From: Bacillota bacterium
Lineage (GTDB): Bacteria > Bacillota > Clostridia > Christensenellales > SZUA-584
DNA: 21,992 nt
Assembly (NCBI GenBank): GCA_023399095.1
Contig: JAEWQS010000145.1
Span: forward strand, 1-21,992
Direction of reading: 5' to 3'
Shown here: positions 8,132 to 15,152 of the stretch, piece after piece
Layout of the letters: each line of letters opens with the position of its first letter
How positions within the stretch are numbered: position 1 is the first letter of the stretch
Translations under genes and position numbers: made by a program
Notes under the pieces: model-generated
Seen by the model: the letters and a program-made list of their open reading frames with translations, nothing else
What the model was told of the DNA's origin: nothing
Databases searched by the model: none

Positions 8132-8222
8132 GCAAAACAAATCGGGGTGTAAGGCAATGCCATGGGCAGAAGTGGTAATCCATATGACAATGTGGTATTT
8201 AAGGCGTTTAAAAGTAGCTAAA

Positions 8223-8262
8223 ACCGAGTTTGCAGACAAGAAGCATCCGTTTGAAACTCGGT
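8223..8262 (+). repeat. Nine-bp perfect inverted repeat downstream of the lyase gene
   Basis: ACCGAGTTT (8223-8231) pairs perfectly with AAACTCGGT (8254-8262) across a 22-base loop. It lies just before the real terminator. It may be an mRNA 3' stabilising structure or a site on DNA. No function is evident. Confidence 0.45.
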
Positions 8263-8279
8263 CATATTAGATAAATAAG

Positions 8280-8313
8280 CAGCTTGTCATTGATACAATG
8301 GCAGGCTGTTTTT
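8280..8313 (+). terminator. Intrinsic terminator of the lyase gene
   Basis: CAGCTTGTCATTG (8280-8292) pairs with CAATGGCAGGCTG (8296-8308) over 13 positions, with two G-T pairs and loop ATA. TTTTT (8309-8313) follows. Confidence 0.85.
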
Positions 8314-8327
8314 CCCTAATTTAAGGT

Positions 8328-9881
8328 TTATACGATCTTATTTGTCCAGTTTTCCACATTCCAGACATGGGTTACCCAGCCTTCATAGAACTCCGGTTCA
8401 TGACAGACCAGCAAAACAGTTCCTTTAAATTCCATAATGGCTTTTTGAAGCGCTTCCTTTGCGTCAGTATCAAGATGATTTGTAGGTTCGTCGAGTACCA
8501 AAAAGTTTACATTCCTGAGCATCAGCTTGCAAATGCGAACCTTTGCGTTTTCTCCGCCTGATAGCACTTTCATCTGACTTGTGATATGGTTCGTGGTCAG
8601 CCCGCACTTGGCAAGCGCCGCCCGAACCTCTGCGTTAGTCATACCTGGGTATTCGGCCCATATTTCATCAAACGCAGTTCTATCGCTTAACACCTCTTCT
8701 TGTTCGAAGTAACCTTGATGTATATATGGGTCAAGCTCACATTCGCCCGAAACCGGAGGTGTTATGCCAAGTAATGTTTTTAATAAAGTGGATTTACCGA
8801 GTCCGTTAACGCCTTTGATAGCCACCTTCTGACCACGCTCTAGTATGATGTTGATTGGTTTTGTCAACGGATCACCATAACCCAAAACCAAATCCTTCGC
8901 GTTCACTATAATTCTCCCCGGTGTCTTTGCTTCGGTAAACTTGAAGGTTGGTTTGATTTTTTCTTTAACAAGCTTAATGATTTCCATTTTGTCCAGCTTT
9001 TTTTGACGGCTCTTGGCCATATTTGAAGTCGCCACGCGTGCCTTGTTGCGCGCTATAAAGTCCTCTAATTGGCCAATTTCTTTTTGCTGGCGTTCATAAG
9101 CCTTTGCCACCTGAAGCTTTTTCAGGTTATACATATCTTGAAACTGTGCATAATTCCCCGTATACCGTGTAAACTCGGCGTTTTCGACGTGATAAACAAC
9201 ATTGACGACATCATTTAAAAAGGATATATCATGCGATACCAAAATGAAGGCATTTTCGTATTCTTGCAAATAGTTTTTCAACCATGCTATATGGTTTTCA
9301 TCCAAAAAGTTTGTCGGCTCGTCTAAAATCAGTATCATCGGATTTTGAAGCAACAGCTTTGTCAGTAATACTTTTACTCGTTGACCTCCGCTAAGGTCTT
9401 TGACATCGCGATCTAACCCGATATCACACAGACCAAGACCGTTTGCAATCTCCTCAATTTTAAAGTCAATGGTGTAGTAACCATTATGCTCAAGGCTGTG
9501 TTGTATATCACCGGCCTCTTCTAAGAGCGAAGTCATCTCATCTTCGGAGCAGGATGCCATGCGTTCATACATAGCATTCAATTCGGTTTCAAGATCGACC
9601 ATATATTGAAAGGCTTCACGCAAAACCTCACGTATAGTCTTTCCCTTGGACAGAGTCGTGTATTGATCAAGGTAACCGGTCGTAACACGATTACACCACT
9701 CAACCGTGCCTTGATCTGGCATAAGTTTACCAGTGATGATATTTAAAAATGTGGATTTCCCCTCGCCATTCGCGCCAACCAGTCCAACATGTTCGCCCTT
9801 TAACAGGCGAAAAGATGCATCTTCTAAAATTCGCCTGGCACCGAAGCCATGGGTGACATGTTCGACGTTTAATATACTCAT
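8328..9881 (-). CDS. ABC-F family ATPase (ribosome-associated)
   Basis: The 517-residue cytoplasmic protein has two ABC ATPase domains and no membrane segment, the ABC-F layout. Domain 1 has Walker A GANGEGKST (about 36-44), signature LSGGQRVKVLL and Walker B LILDEPTNFLD. The linker is long and basic (KARVATSNMAKSRQKKLDKME). Domain 2 has Walker A GVNGLGKST, signature LSGGENAKVRI and Walker B FLVLDEPTNHLD. ABC-F proteins act on the ribosomal E site as translation factors or as antibiotic-resistance proteins. I cannot tell which from sequence alone. ATG 9881 is chosen over the in-frame start at 9905 because GGAGG sits 5-6 bases before it and the family usually begins MSI. The leader carries a terminator-like hairpin, and TTGGCA/TATAAT lies upstream. 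The gene is transcribed alone. Confidence 0.93.
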   Translation of the reverse strand: MSILNVEHVTHGFGARRILEDASFRLLKGEHVGLVGANGEGKSTFLNIITGKLMPDQGTVEWCNRVTTGYLDQYTTLSKGKTIREVLREAFQYMVDLETELNAMYERMASCSEDEMTSLLEEAGDIQHSLEHNGYYTIDFKIEEIANGLGLCDIGLDRDVKDLSGGQRVKVLLTKLLLQNPMILILDEPTNFLDENHIAWLKNYLQEYENAFILVSHDISFLNDVVNVVYHVENAEFTRYTGNYAQFQDMYNLKKLQVAKAYERQQKEIGQLEDFIARNKARVATSNMAKSRQKKLDKMEIIKLVKEKIKPTFKFTEAKTPGRIIVNAKDLVLGYGDPLTKPINIILERGQKVAIKGVNGLGKSTLLKTLLGITPPVSGECELDPYIHQGYFEQEEVLSDRTAFDEIWAEYPGMTNAEVRAALAKCGLTTNHITSQMKVLSGGENAKVRICKLMLRNVNFLVLDEPTNHLDTDAKEALQKAIMEFKGTVLLVCHEPEFYEGWVTHVWNVENWTNKIV

Positions 9882-9900
9882 AAATCCTCCGATATAATTT

Positions 9901-9940
9901 GACAAAGAAATAAAGCCTTTTGAAGTAAATCTTCAAGGCC
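9901..9940 (-). terminator. Terminator-like hairpin in the ABC-F leader
   Basis: Read on the - strand, GCCTT then GAAG (9939-9931) pairs with CTTC then AAGGC (9925-9915), with a two-base AA bulge and loop ATTTA. TTTATTTCTTT follows. The hairpin lies between the promoter (9965-9993) and ATG 9881, so it would attenuate the gene. Ribosome-mediated attenuation of this kind is known for several ABC-F resistance genes. Here it is a structural reading only. Confidence 0.45.
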
Positions 9941-9964
9941 TTCATAGTTTTTAACTGAATTTTT

Positions 9965-9993
9965 ATTATACCCCACAAACACTAAAATGCCAA
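9965..9993 (-). promoter_or_regulatory. Sigma-A promoter of the ABC-F gene
   Basis: On the - strand TTGGCA (9993-9988) and a perfect TATAAT (9970-9965) are separated by 17 bases. This predicts a start near 9958 and a leader of roughly 77 nt. Confidence 0.75.
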
Positions 9994-10032
9994 GTCTGCT
10001 AAACTTCACTCGGTTACTTAGCGACGACCTTT

Positions 10033-10053
10033 GCGCCCCCTTCGGCGCTTTTT
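10033..10053 (+). terminator. Orphan terminator-like hairpin
   Basis: GCGCC (10033-10037) pairs with GGCGC (10044-10048), followed by TTTTT. No + strand gene ends upstream, so it may stop antisense transcription from the ABC-F side or be a leftover. Confidence 0.4.
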
Positions 10054-10188
10054 GCACCCCCTAAAAATGCTTAATGTATTTTTCGGTATTGGACTATACT
10101 CCGAAATAAAAGACGTAAGACTGACACGATAGAGTATATTGTTAACATCTATCCGAAACGCAGACTGGGTAACCGCTGATTGCAGGTG

Positions 10189-10217
10189 TTGCGATATTGC
10201 ATTCCATACTGTAAAAT
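10189..10217 (+). promoter_or_regulatory. Candidate promoter of the AI-2E family gene
   Basis: TTGCGA (10189-10194) and TAAAAT (10212-10217) are 17 bases apart. They lie about 45 bases before the preferred start codon. Confidence 0.5.
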
Positions 10218-10262
10218 AATACAAAGCACTAGGAAAACACAGATAAAATGAGGGATGCTGAT

Positions 10263-11504
10263 ATGAAAAAGATACAGAACAGCCATATCAGAATAGCCGT
10301 GATTGTGGTCATTGCGGGCGCGATACTCTACGCAATAATGAGCATTATCGACAATATTGGGCTTGTTTACGATAGCATAGCCTCGGCGGTGAGGTTTGTT
10401 CTCGGGATACTCGCACCGGTGCTGATCGGTTTTTCGATCACGTTCCTTTTGAGCCGTCCGTCGGATTTCTTCGAGCGGCTGCTGTGCAGAATCAAGCTAA
10501 TAAAAAGAAAGGTCGCGCACCCGCTCGGCGTGCTTATCGCGTTTTTACTGTTCCTCGGTATCATCGTGGCGTTCTTCTATCTGATGGTGCCGGGTATCAT
10601 CGAAAGCGTGAGCTCTATATCCAGAGACATTCCGGACTATGCCAAATCGGTGGATGCTGTGCTGCTTGACCTGAGCGAGAATCCGGGCATGGCAAGGGTG
10701 TTCGAGTTTGTCGGCATAGACGTCACCAGGACGAACTCCTTAAGCGCCATCATTTCGGAGTTTTGGGGCGATATCACGGTGTTTGTGCAAAATATTACGG
10801 GAACGGTGCTCGGATTCCTCGTCAATACCGGTCTGTTCCTTTACAACTTCGTATTGGGCCTTTTCTTCTCAATATACATGCTGCTCTTTAAGCATGAGCT
10901 AAAGAACCAGCTCCGAACGCTTTCAAAGAACGTGCTGCGCAAATCGCACTATAAACTAATGTTCGTGGTCGATATCTCGGACGATATGTTCTACCGCTTC
11001 CTTGTGGGCAAAGGCATCTGCTCAATTGCGGTCGGTATACTGACCTTTGCGATATGCGCGATACTCGGCTTCAAATACAGCCCGCTCATCAGCATCATCA
11101 TCGCCGTGACAAATATGATCCCCACGTTCGGGCCTTTTATCGGCGCGATTCCTGCGCTGCTGCTGTCACTCATGACCGCTCCGGTATACATGCTATACAT
11201 GCTGATTATTATCGTCGGTTTGCAGATCATAGACGGCAACATCATCGGGCCAAGGGTGCTTGGCAATTCTATGGGTATCAACGGCTTTTGGATCATGTTT
11301 TCTATCATCGTATTCGGCGCGCTGTTCGGCGTAATGGGCATGCTCGTGGCAGCGCCTGTGTTCGGCGTACTGCGCATACTCATCAAAAACTGGATATACA
11401 GAAGGAACCATGAAACGCTTGAGGGAGGAGCCGAGTTTGCCGCAAGCATGCGCCGCTTCCGTGAGTGGACGTCCAAAAAGAAAAAGGACAAAGAAACAAA
11501 CTGA
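10263..11504 (+). CDS. AI-2E family (PerM/YtvI-like) membrane protein
   Basis: The 413-residue polytopic protein belongs to the AI-2E/PerM family. Two N-terminal hydrophobic segments, two more near the first quarter, a central soluble stretch and four or more C-terminal segments match the usual eight-helix plan. Signatures are NMIPTFGPFIGAIPALLLSL and DGNIIGPRVLGNSMGINGFW, then the GMLVAAP motif. The tail is highly basic (SKKKKDKETN). Members include transporters for AI-2 efflux and for sodium or protons. Many are of unknown substrate, so no specific role is claimed. ATG 10263 has GAGGGA 7 bases upstream and is preferred. The in-frame ATG 10248 adds five residues and is possible. It stands alone, convergent with sleB. 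Confidence 0.9.
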   Translation: MKKIQNSHIRIAVIVVIAGAILYAIMSIIDNIGLVYDSIASAVRFVLGILAPVLIGFSITFLLSRPSDFFERLLCRIKLIKRKVAHPLGVLIAFLLFLGIIVAFFYLMVPGIIESVSSISRDIPDYAKSVDAVLLDLSENPGMARVFEFVGIDVTRTNSLSAIISEFWGDITVFVQNITGTVLGFLVNTGLFLYNFVLGLFFSIYMLLFKHELKNQLRTLSKNVLRKSHYKLMFVVDISDDMFYRFLVGKGICSIAVGILTFAICAILGFKYSPLISIIIAVTNMIPTFGPFIGAIPALLLSLMTAPVYMLYMLIIIVGLQIIDGNIIGPRVLGNSMGINGFWIMFSIIVFGALFGVMGMLVAAPVFGVLRILIKNWIYRRNHETLEGGAEFAASMRRFREWTSKKKKDKETN

Positions 11505-11542
11505 CACTTACGTGTATTTTAATATCTCACAGAAACATGCTG

Positions 11543-12208
11543 CTATTTACAGAATGTATGTTGTCCGATATACGTGATGACGGGTCTTGACCGTATCCAC
11601 TTGTTTGTTGTTTTTCGAGGGTTATAATAGAATATCGCACCGCCAGACGGATCCCAGCCGTTTATTGCGTCCCTTGCAGCCTTAAGAGCATTATCATCAG
11701 GGGTTAGATTGATTTGTCCATCAGCAACAATAGAAAACGCCCCCGGTTGGTAAACAACGCCGGAGATTGTATTTGGGAAAAGTGAGCTGCCTACCCGGTT
11801 GAGAACAACAGCCGCAACGGCAACCATTCCTTTATAAGGCTCTCCTCTTGCTTCGCCGTAAACAACCCGTGCAAGCAGATACACATCATTTGAATCAGGC
11901 TTTGATCCGCTTGAGGGAAGTGCAACACCCAGCTTTTCTGCAGTTTGTGCCCCGACGATTCCATCCACTGTTATTTTATTCTTTTGCTGAAACCACATGA
12001 CCGCCGCTCTGGTTATAGGACCGTATACGCCATCCGCGACGCCATCCTTTAGATATCCCCAGGCAATGAGCCTTCTTTGTATCTCTTTGACTTGTTCGCC
12101 TCTTGAACCCACTCTGTAAGATGCGACCTGAACAGTTTGACAGCCGAATGTAATTATCAGTATCAAAACGAGGATGATAAATAATAATCTTTTAAAATGA
12201 AGACGCAT
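11543..12208 (-). CDS. sleB: SleB-like spore cortex-lytic enzyme
   Basis: The 221-residue exported protein has a hydrophobic N-terminal signal or anchor (about 7-23), a peptidoglycan-binding domain (about 33-92, YRVGSRGEQVKEIQRRL and GVYGPITRAAV), and a Hydrolase_2 domain (about 110-220). The presumed catalytic glutamate is E119 in ARVVYGEARGEPYKGM. AAVVLNRV, GAFS and the C-terminal YYNPRKT block match the SleB/CwlJ family. SleB degrades muramic-lactam cortex during germination, so the organism is probably a spore former. It is shorter than Bacillus SleB. AAGG lies about 7 bases before the start. No ypeB partner is next to it. Members of this family also act in vegetative cells, so the germination role is likely but not certain. 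Confidence 0.85.
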   Translation of the reverse strand: MRLHFKRLLFIILVLILIITFGCQTVQVASYRVGSRGEQVKEIQRRLIAWGYLKDGVADGVYGPITRAAVMWFQQKNKITVDGIVGAQTAEKLGVALPSSGSKPDSNDVYLLARVVYGEARGEPYKGMVAVAAVVLNRVGSSLFPNTISGVVYQPGAFSIVADGQINLTPDDNALKAARDAINGWDPSGGAIFYYNPRKTTNKWIRSRPVITYIGQHTFCK

Positions 12209-12345
12209 TGAAATACCTTATTCCTCCACTCAGGGACATTTTATTTAGTCATGTCCAAAGCAACAAATCGTATTCCTTTACCTTTAGTTTAAAAATAGGG
12301 ATTTATCAGCACAGTGTAAGCGCATGGGATTTGAATGAAAAGTGA

Positions 12346-12374
12346 TTGCATGTCCCAAGAATTTGTAGTAAAAT
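12346..12374 (+). promoter_or_regulatory. Promoter of the mntP riboswitch transcript
   Basis: TTGCAT (12346-12351) and TAAAAT (12369-12374) have a 17-base spacer. The predicted start, about 12381, coincides with the 5' edge of the riboswitch. Confidence 0.65.
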
Positions 12375-12380
12375 CAATGC

Positions 12381-12550
12381 ATACACTTCCGTGGGGGAGT
12401 CGTTTGCGCGGCATATAGAGTGCCGCGTGGCAAATCAACATACCGGTCGCTCGGCGACCTGGTTTGCCTTAAAGAACAAGACTCATGGGCAGCTTCTTTG
12501 CCTGTGGGTTTATTAATTTCATCGGGATTCCGATGCGTGCACGTCATCGG
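12381..12550 (+). promoter_or_regulatory. yybP-ykoY type manganese riboswitch upstream of mntP
   Basis: The aptamer (about 12386-12490) opens with GGGGGAGTCG and closes with AACAAGACTC, the two conserved loop strands of the class, within a basal stem CCGTG/CATGG. Between them are a GC-rich hairpin (GCGGCATATAGAGTGCCGC), the AAATCAACAT segment, and an ACCGGTCGCTCGGCGACCTGGT arm. A manganese exporter follows, the classic target. The class binds Mn2+ and turns genes on. In the expression platform CCGATG (12530-12535) can pair either with CATCGG (12520-12525) or with CATCGG (12545-12550). These exclusive hairpins lie just before the ribosome binding site (12560-12565), which suggests translational control. 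Confidence 0.85.
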
Positions 12551-12571
12551 GGTGGTTTTAAGGGGATAAGG

Positions 12572-13135
12572 ATGCACTATTTCGAGCTGCTGATCATAGC
12601 CGTGGGATTGTCGATGGACGCGTTTGCCGTGGCCGTTTGCAAGGGGCTGGCACAGCAGCAGCACAGTATTAAAAATTCACTCATCACAGGTGTTTATTTC
12701 GGCGGTTTTCAGGCGCTGATGCCGTTGCTGGGATACCTTTTGGGCAAACAGTTTGCCAATTCCATCACAGCGGTGGATCACTGGATCGCGTTTGCGTTGC
12801 TTGGCATCATCGGTATTAACATGTTGCGCGAGTCGCGCTCGTGCGACGTCAAGACGAGCAACTCTTTTGGCTTTAAGAAGATGTTGGTGCTCTCTCTGGC
12901 GACCAGCATCGACGCACTGGCAATCGGCATCACTTTTGCGTTTTTGAAGGTCAATATTGTTCCTGCCGTTCTCACCATCGGTGTCATCACATTTGCGATT
13001 TCGTTCGTGGGCGTCAAGCTGGGCAGCGTGTTCGGAAGCCGGTTTAAGTCCAAGGCAGAAATTACGGGCGGTGTCATCCTCATACTCATGGGATTCAAAA
13101 TAGTTCTTGAACATCTCGGCGTTATCAACTTCTAA
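12572..13135 (+). CDS. mntP: Manganese exporter MntP
   Basis: The 187-residue inner-membrane protein has six hydrophobic segments arranged as two similar halves. Each half carries the acidic family motif: GLSMDAFAVAVCKGL (D16) and TSIDALAIGITFAF. It exports Mn2+ and protects against manganese excess. ATG 12572 is chosen because AAGGGG ends 6 bases before it and the protein then begins MHYFELL, as the family does. An in-frame ATG at 12485 would place 29 unrelated residues in front and start inside the riboswitch. A yybP-ykoY riboswitch controls it. Confidence 0.93.
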   Translation: MHYFELLIIAVGLSMDAFAVAVCKGLAQQQHSIKNSLITGVYFGGFQALMPLLGYLLGKQFANSITAVDHWIAFALLGIIGINMLRESRSCDVKTSNSFGFKKMLVLSLATSIDALAIGITFAFLKVNIVPAVLTIGVITFAISFVGVKLGSVFGSRFKSKAEITGGVILILMGFKIVLEHLGVINF

Positions 13136-13220
13136 AGGCCAATGCATTCATCGTGTAAGGTTACTGTAGGTGTGCGGATGCTTATCTTTAAATTGCACGG
13201 CGGTTTGGCGCGAAGAGAAA

Positions 13221-13248
13221 CAAGCAGCGCTTGCCTATTTTTTCTTTT
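13221..13248 (+). terminator. Probable terminator after mntP
   Basis: CAAGC (13221-13225) pairs with GCTTG (13229-13233) over loop AGC, followed by CCTA and TTTTTTCTTTT. The stem is short but the T-tract is strong. Confidence 0.45.
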
Positions 13249-13348
13249 CATTGGTGAATGTTTATGTTATCATTATCTCTGTACGATTTAACATTCTTTT
13301 AACATCGGTGTTTCTTTTTATACAGCGCGAACAACATGGAGGTCACAA

Positions 13349-14097
13349 ATGAGAAGTATCATTTTGACGGGTGGAAATGAAGGCATTGGCTTTTTTATGG
13401 CCGAGCAGCTATTAAAAGACGGAGATCGCGTGGCCGTGTTGGACATTTCGACTGATAGAATTGATGCGCTTAAAGCGCAGTATGAAGACAGGCTCATCGT
13501 CTGTGAATGCGACGTATCCGATGCGGATGCTGTGCAAAGCTGTACAGACCAGATCGAATCACAATGGGGCGTGGCAGACGTCGCGGTGCATAACGCGTGC
13601 ATCTGCTTGTTCACTGGCTTAGCAAGCACGACAAACGATGACTACCGGCGTGTGTTCGAGGTTAATTTCGGCGGCGCTGTGAACTTAACGCGTGCCGTGC
13701 TGCCTTCTATTAAGCGGCGCGGAAGCGGTCGCATTTGCTTCACGAGCTCGGCGTGGGCGTGATGGGGTTTGCTGACATCAGCGCGTATGCGGCGAGCAAG
13801 GGTGCCATCGAGTCGTTTGCGAAGTGCATGGATATTGAGGCAAGGCCGTTTGGCGTGTCGTTTCATCTGCTGCATCCGCCGCTTAGGCGCACGACGTCTT
13901 CCAAACCGTTGCCTGTGCCGCCTGAGTTCATGGCAGATCCCAAAACGGTGGGGCAGGGGCTGGCGAAGAATCTGGGGAAAAAGCGGTTTGTGATCAGCCA
14001 TTCGTTCGGACAGCGCATGCAGACGCGCATGGCATATCTATTTTCACTGAAGCTCGGTCGCCTGATGAGCCGTATGACGGCAAAGGCGCAGCAATAA
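13349..14097 (+). pseudogene. Short-chain dehydrogenase/reductase broken by a one-base frameshift
   Basis: The first frame (13349-13762) gives TGGNEGIGFF (NAD(P)-binding TGxxxGIG), LDIS, CDVSDAD, the NAC variant of NAG, and the catalytic Ser block RICFTSSA, then ends in WA-stop. The second frame (through 14097) continues at once with GVMGFADISAYAASKGAIESFAK, which carries the catalytic YxxxK. One missing base near 13750-13758 explains it: an extra G would read SSAVGVMGF. Joined length is about 249 residues, normal for the family. The start is firm, with GGAGG 6-7 bases before ATG 13349. Substrate is unknown. No slippery sequence suggests programmed frameshifting. It is either a recent pseudogene or a sequencing error. 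Confidence 0.85.
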
Positions 14098-14178
14098 CCC
14101 CAAACTGCGAGAATGCAGTATCCCAAAGCGCGAAAAACAGCGCGTCAAACAAAACCGGTTGAGGAGGTTCGCCTTTTT

Positions 14179-14658
14179 ATGGAGGTTAAGATCATGACGA
14201 AACGGTCGTTTACGGTGTTTGGCAAAGAGGGGCGCGGCGAAGCCAAACAAAGCGACAAATGGATTCCGCCGCTTTGGCAGGAGGCGCGTGAAAATTTTGG
14301 TGAGATCATCAGCCTTGCCAAGCTAGACACGACCGGCCAGCTTGCGGGGTTCTGGGGCGCAATGAGCGACACGGAGCGTACGTTTGCGCCGTGGGGTGAG
14401 CAGGGGCTGTACCTCGCGGGATGTGAGATGGCGGATGGTTTGCCCGCACCGGATGGTTGGGTGAAGTGGGTGATTCCGTCGTTCCGCTATGCGGTAACAA
14501 AGTGCACCAAAGACTCATACGGTGAGGCGTTCGGGTATATGCGAAAGGTGTACATGCCCAAAAACAATGTCACGCTGGCGGGCGCCATTCACGAATATTA
14601 CTGCCCCAAGGACAAGGACGGCACTCTGTATCTGTTTTTCCCCATCGAGAGGTTATAA
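14179..14658 (+). CDS. Stand-alone GyrI-like/AraC effector-binding domain protein
   Basis: The protein has about 159 residues and a single GyrI-like small-molecule-binding fold, with no DNA-binding domain. Recognisable blocks are RSFTVFGKEGRGE, LAGFWGAMSD, GLYLAGCEMADGLPAPDGWVKW, VIPSFRYAV and the ending HEYYCPKDKDGTLYLFFPI. Stand-alone members bind or hydrolyse small hydrophobic or cationic compounds, or modulate partner proteins. No ligand can be named. ATG 14179 keeps the first strand (MEVKIMTKRSF). ATG 14194, with GGAGG 8 bases before it, is an equally good start and would remove five residues. It lies 81 bases after the broken dehydrogenase and is followed by a strong terminator. Confidence 0.82.
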   Translation: MEVKIMTKRSFTVFGKEGRGEAKQSDKWIPPLWQEARENFGEIISLAKLDTTGQLAGFWGAMSDTERTFAPWGEQGLYLAGCEMADGLPAPDGWVKWVIPSFRYAVTKCTKDSYGEAFGYMRKVYMPKNNVTLAGAIHEYYCPKDKDGTLYLFFPIERL

Positions 14659-14672
14659 CGCATATGCTGGAC

Positions 14673-14700
14673 AAGCCCTGAGGAAACTCAGGGCTTTTTT
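14673..14700 (+). terminator. Strong intrinsic terminator
   Basis: AGCCCTGAG (14674-14682) pairs perfectly with CTCAGGGCT (14687-14695) across GAAA, followed by a run of T to 14700. It ends the effector-binding gene transcript. Confidence 0.92.
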
Positions 14701-15115
14701 GATGGAGGAGAAGAGGTTTTACAGTGACGAAAATAAAAGAGTTGGCTTGGAAACCGACCTCTACACGATAATAAAGCTATAAAAACGATGAATAAGTTAT
14801 TAGCCATAGTGGCGACCTGTCGCCGCCCGCTTAAAAGTCATGGAAGACAGCGGATCAGCATGCCACATCCTGAGCATACAAAGTATAAATCGTAGAGAAC
14901 GGTCTCCGTACCGTTCCGAATGAATCCGCCAAGATAATCGATTATACGTAGGGGCGCGTTTCCATGCGCGCTCGTTTCAAGTAACGTACGAATTTGCGGG
15001 CGATCAATGATCGCCCCTACAGTTAATCGAATTACAAGTCTATAATATTTTCGATTTCAAATGACGCGGCTACTTGATCACTGGTCAAAGAACTTTTTTC
15101 TATAAGATACAAGAA
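14701..15115. other. Non-coding spacer with a palindromic repeat
   Basis: No supported gene lies in this spacer. A 26-codon frame at 14702-14782 begins directly after the terminator T-tract and has no ribosome binding site. The remaining content is a REP-like palindromic element (14948-15020) and a weak + strand hairpin, TTGATC with GGTCAA, near 15074-15088 followed by a T-run. Confidence 0.6.
14948..15020. repeat. REP/MITE-like palindromic element
   Basis: Outer inverted repeat GTAGGGGCG (14948-14956) matches CGCCCCTAC (15012-15020). Each end also forms its own hairpin: GCGCG (14954-14958) with CGCGC (14967-14971), and GGGCGATC (14998-15005) with GATCGCCC (15009-15016). This 73-base layout is typical of small dispersed palindromic repeats. 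Only one copy is in the window. Confidence 0.55.
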
Positions 15116-15137
15116 ACGCCGCGAAATCTCGCGGCGT
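15116..15137 (-). terminator. Terminator of the acyl-CoA synthetase operon
   Basis: ACGCCGCGA (15116-15124) and TCGCGGCGT (15129-15137) form a perfect 9-bp stem with a 4-base loop. On the - strand it is followed by TTTCTTGT. It lies 15 bases past the stop codon. Confidence 0.8.
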
Positions 15138-15152
15138 CTCTCGTCTATCTCC

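Noticed and set aside
8157..8270. Small + strand ORF of 37 residues after the lyase
   Set aside because: Its 3' half is formed by the 8223-8262 inverted repeat, its Shine-Dalgarno is too close, and no family is recognised.
10263..11504. AI-2E family gene as part of a quorum-sensing system with the 970-6226 operon
   Set aside because: The family name is misleading, since most members do not move AI-2. The gene is about 4 kb away with its own promoter, and no luxS is visible.
12485..12571. Extended N-terminus of MntP from ATG 12485
   Set aside because: It lies in the riboswitch expression platform and adds 29 residues foreign to the family. ATG 12572 has the proper ribosome binding site.
14702..14782. 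26-residue ORF after the terminator at 14673-14700
   Set aside because: It starts within 2 bases of the T-tract, with no promoter or ribosome binding site.
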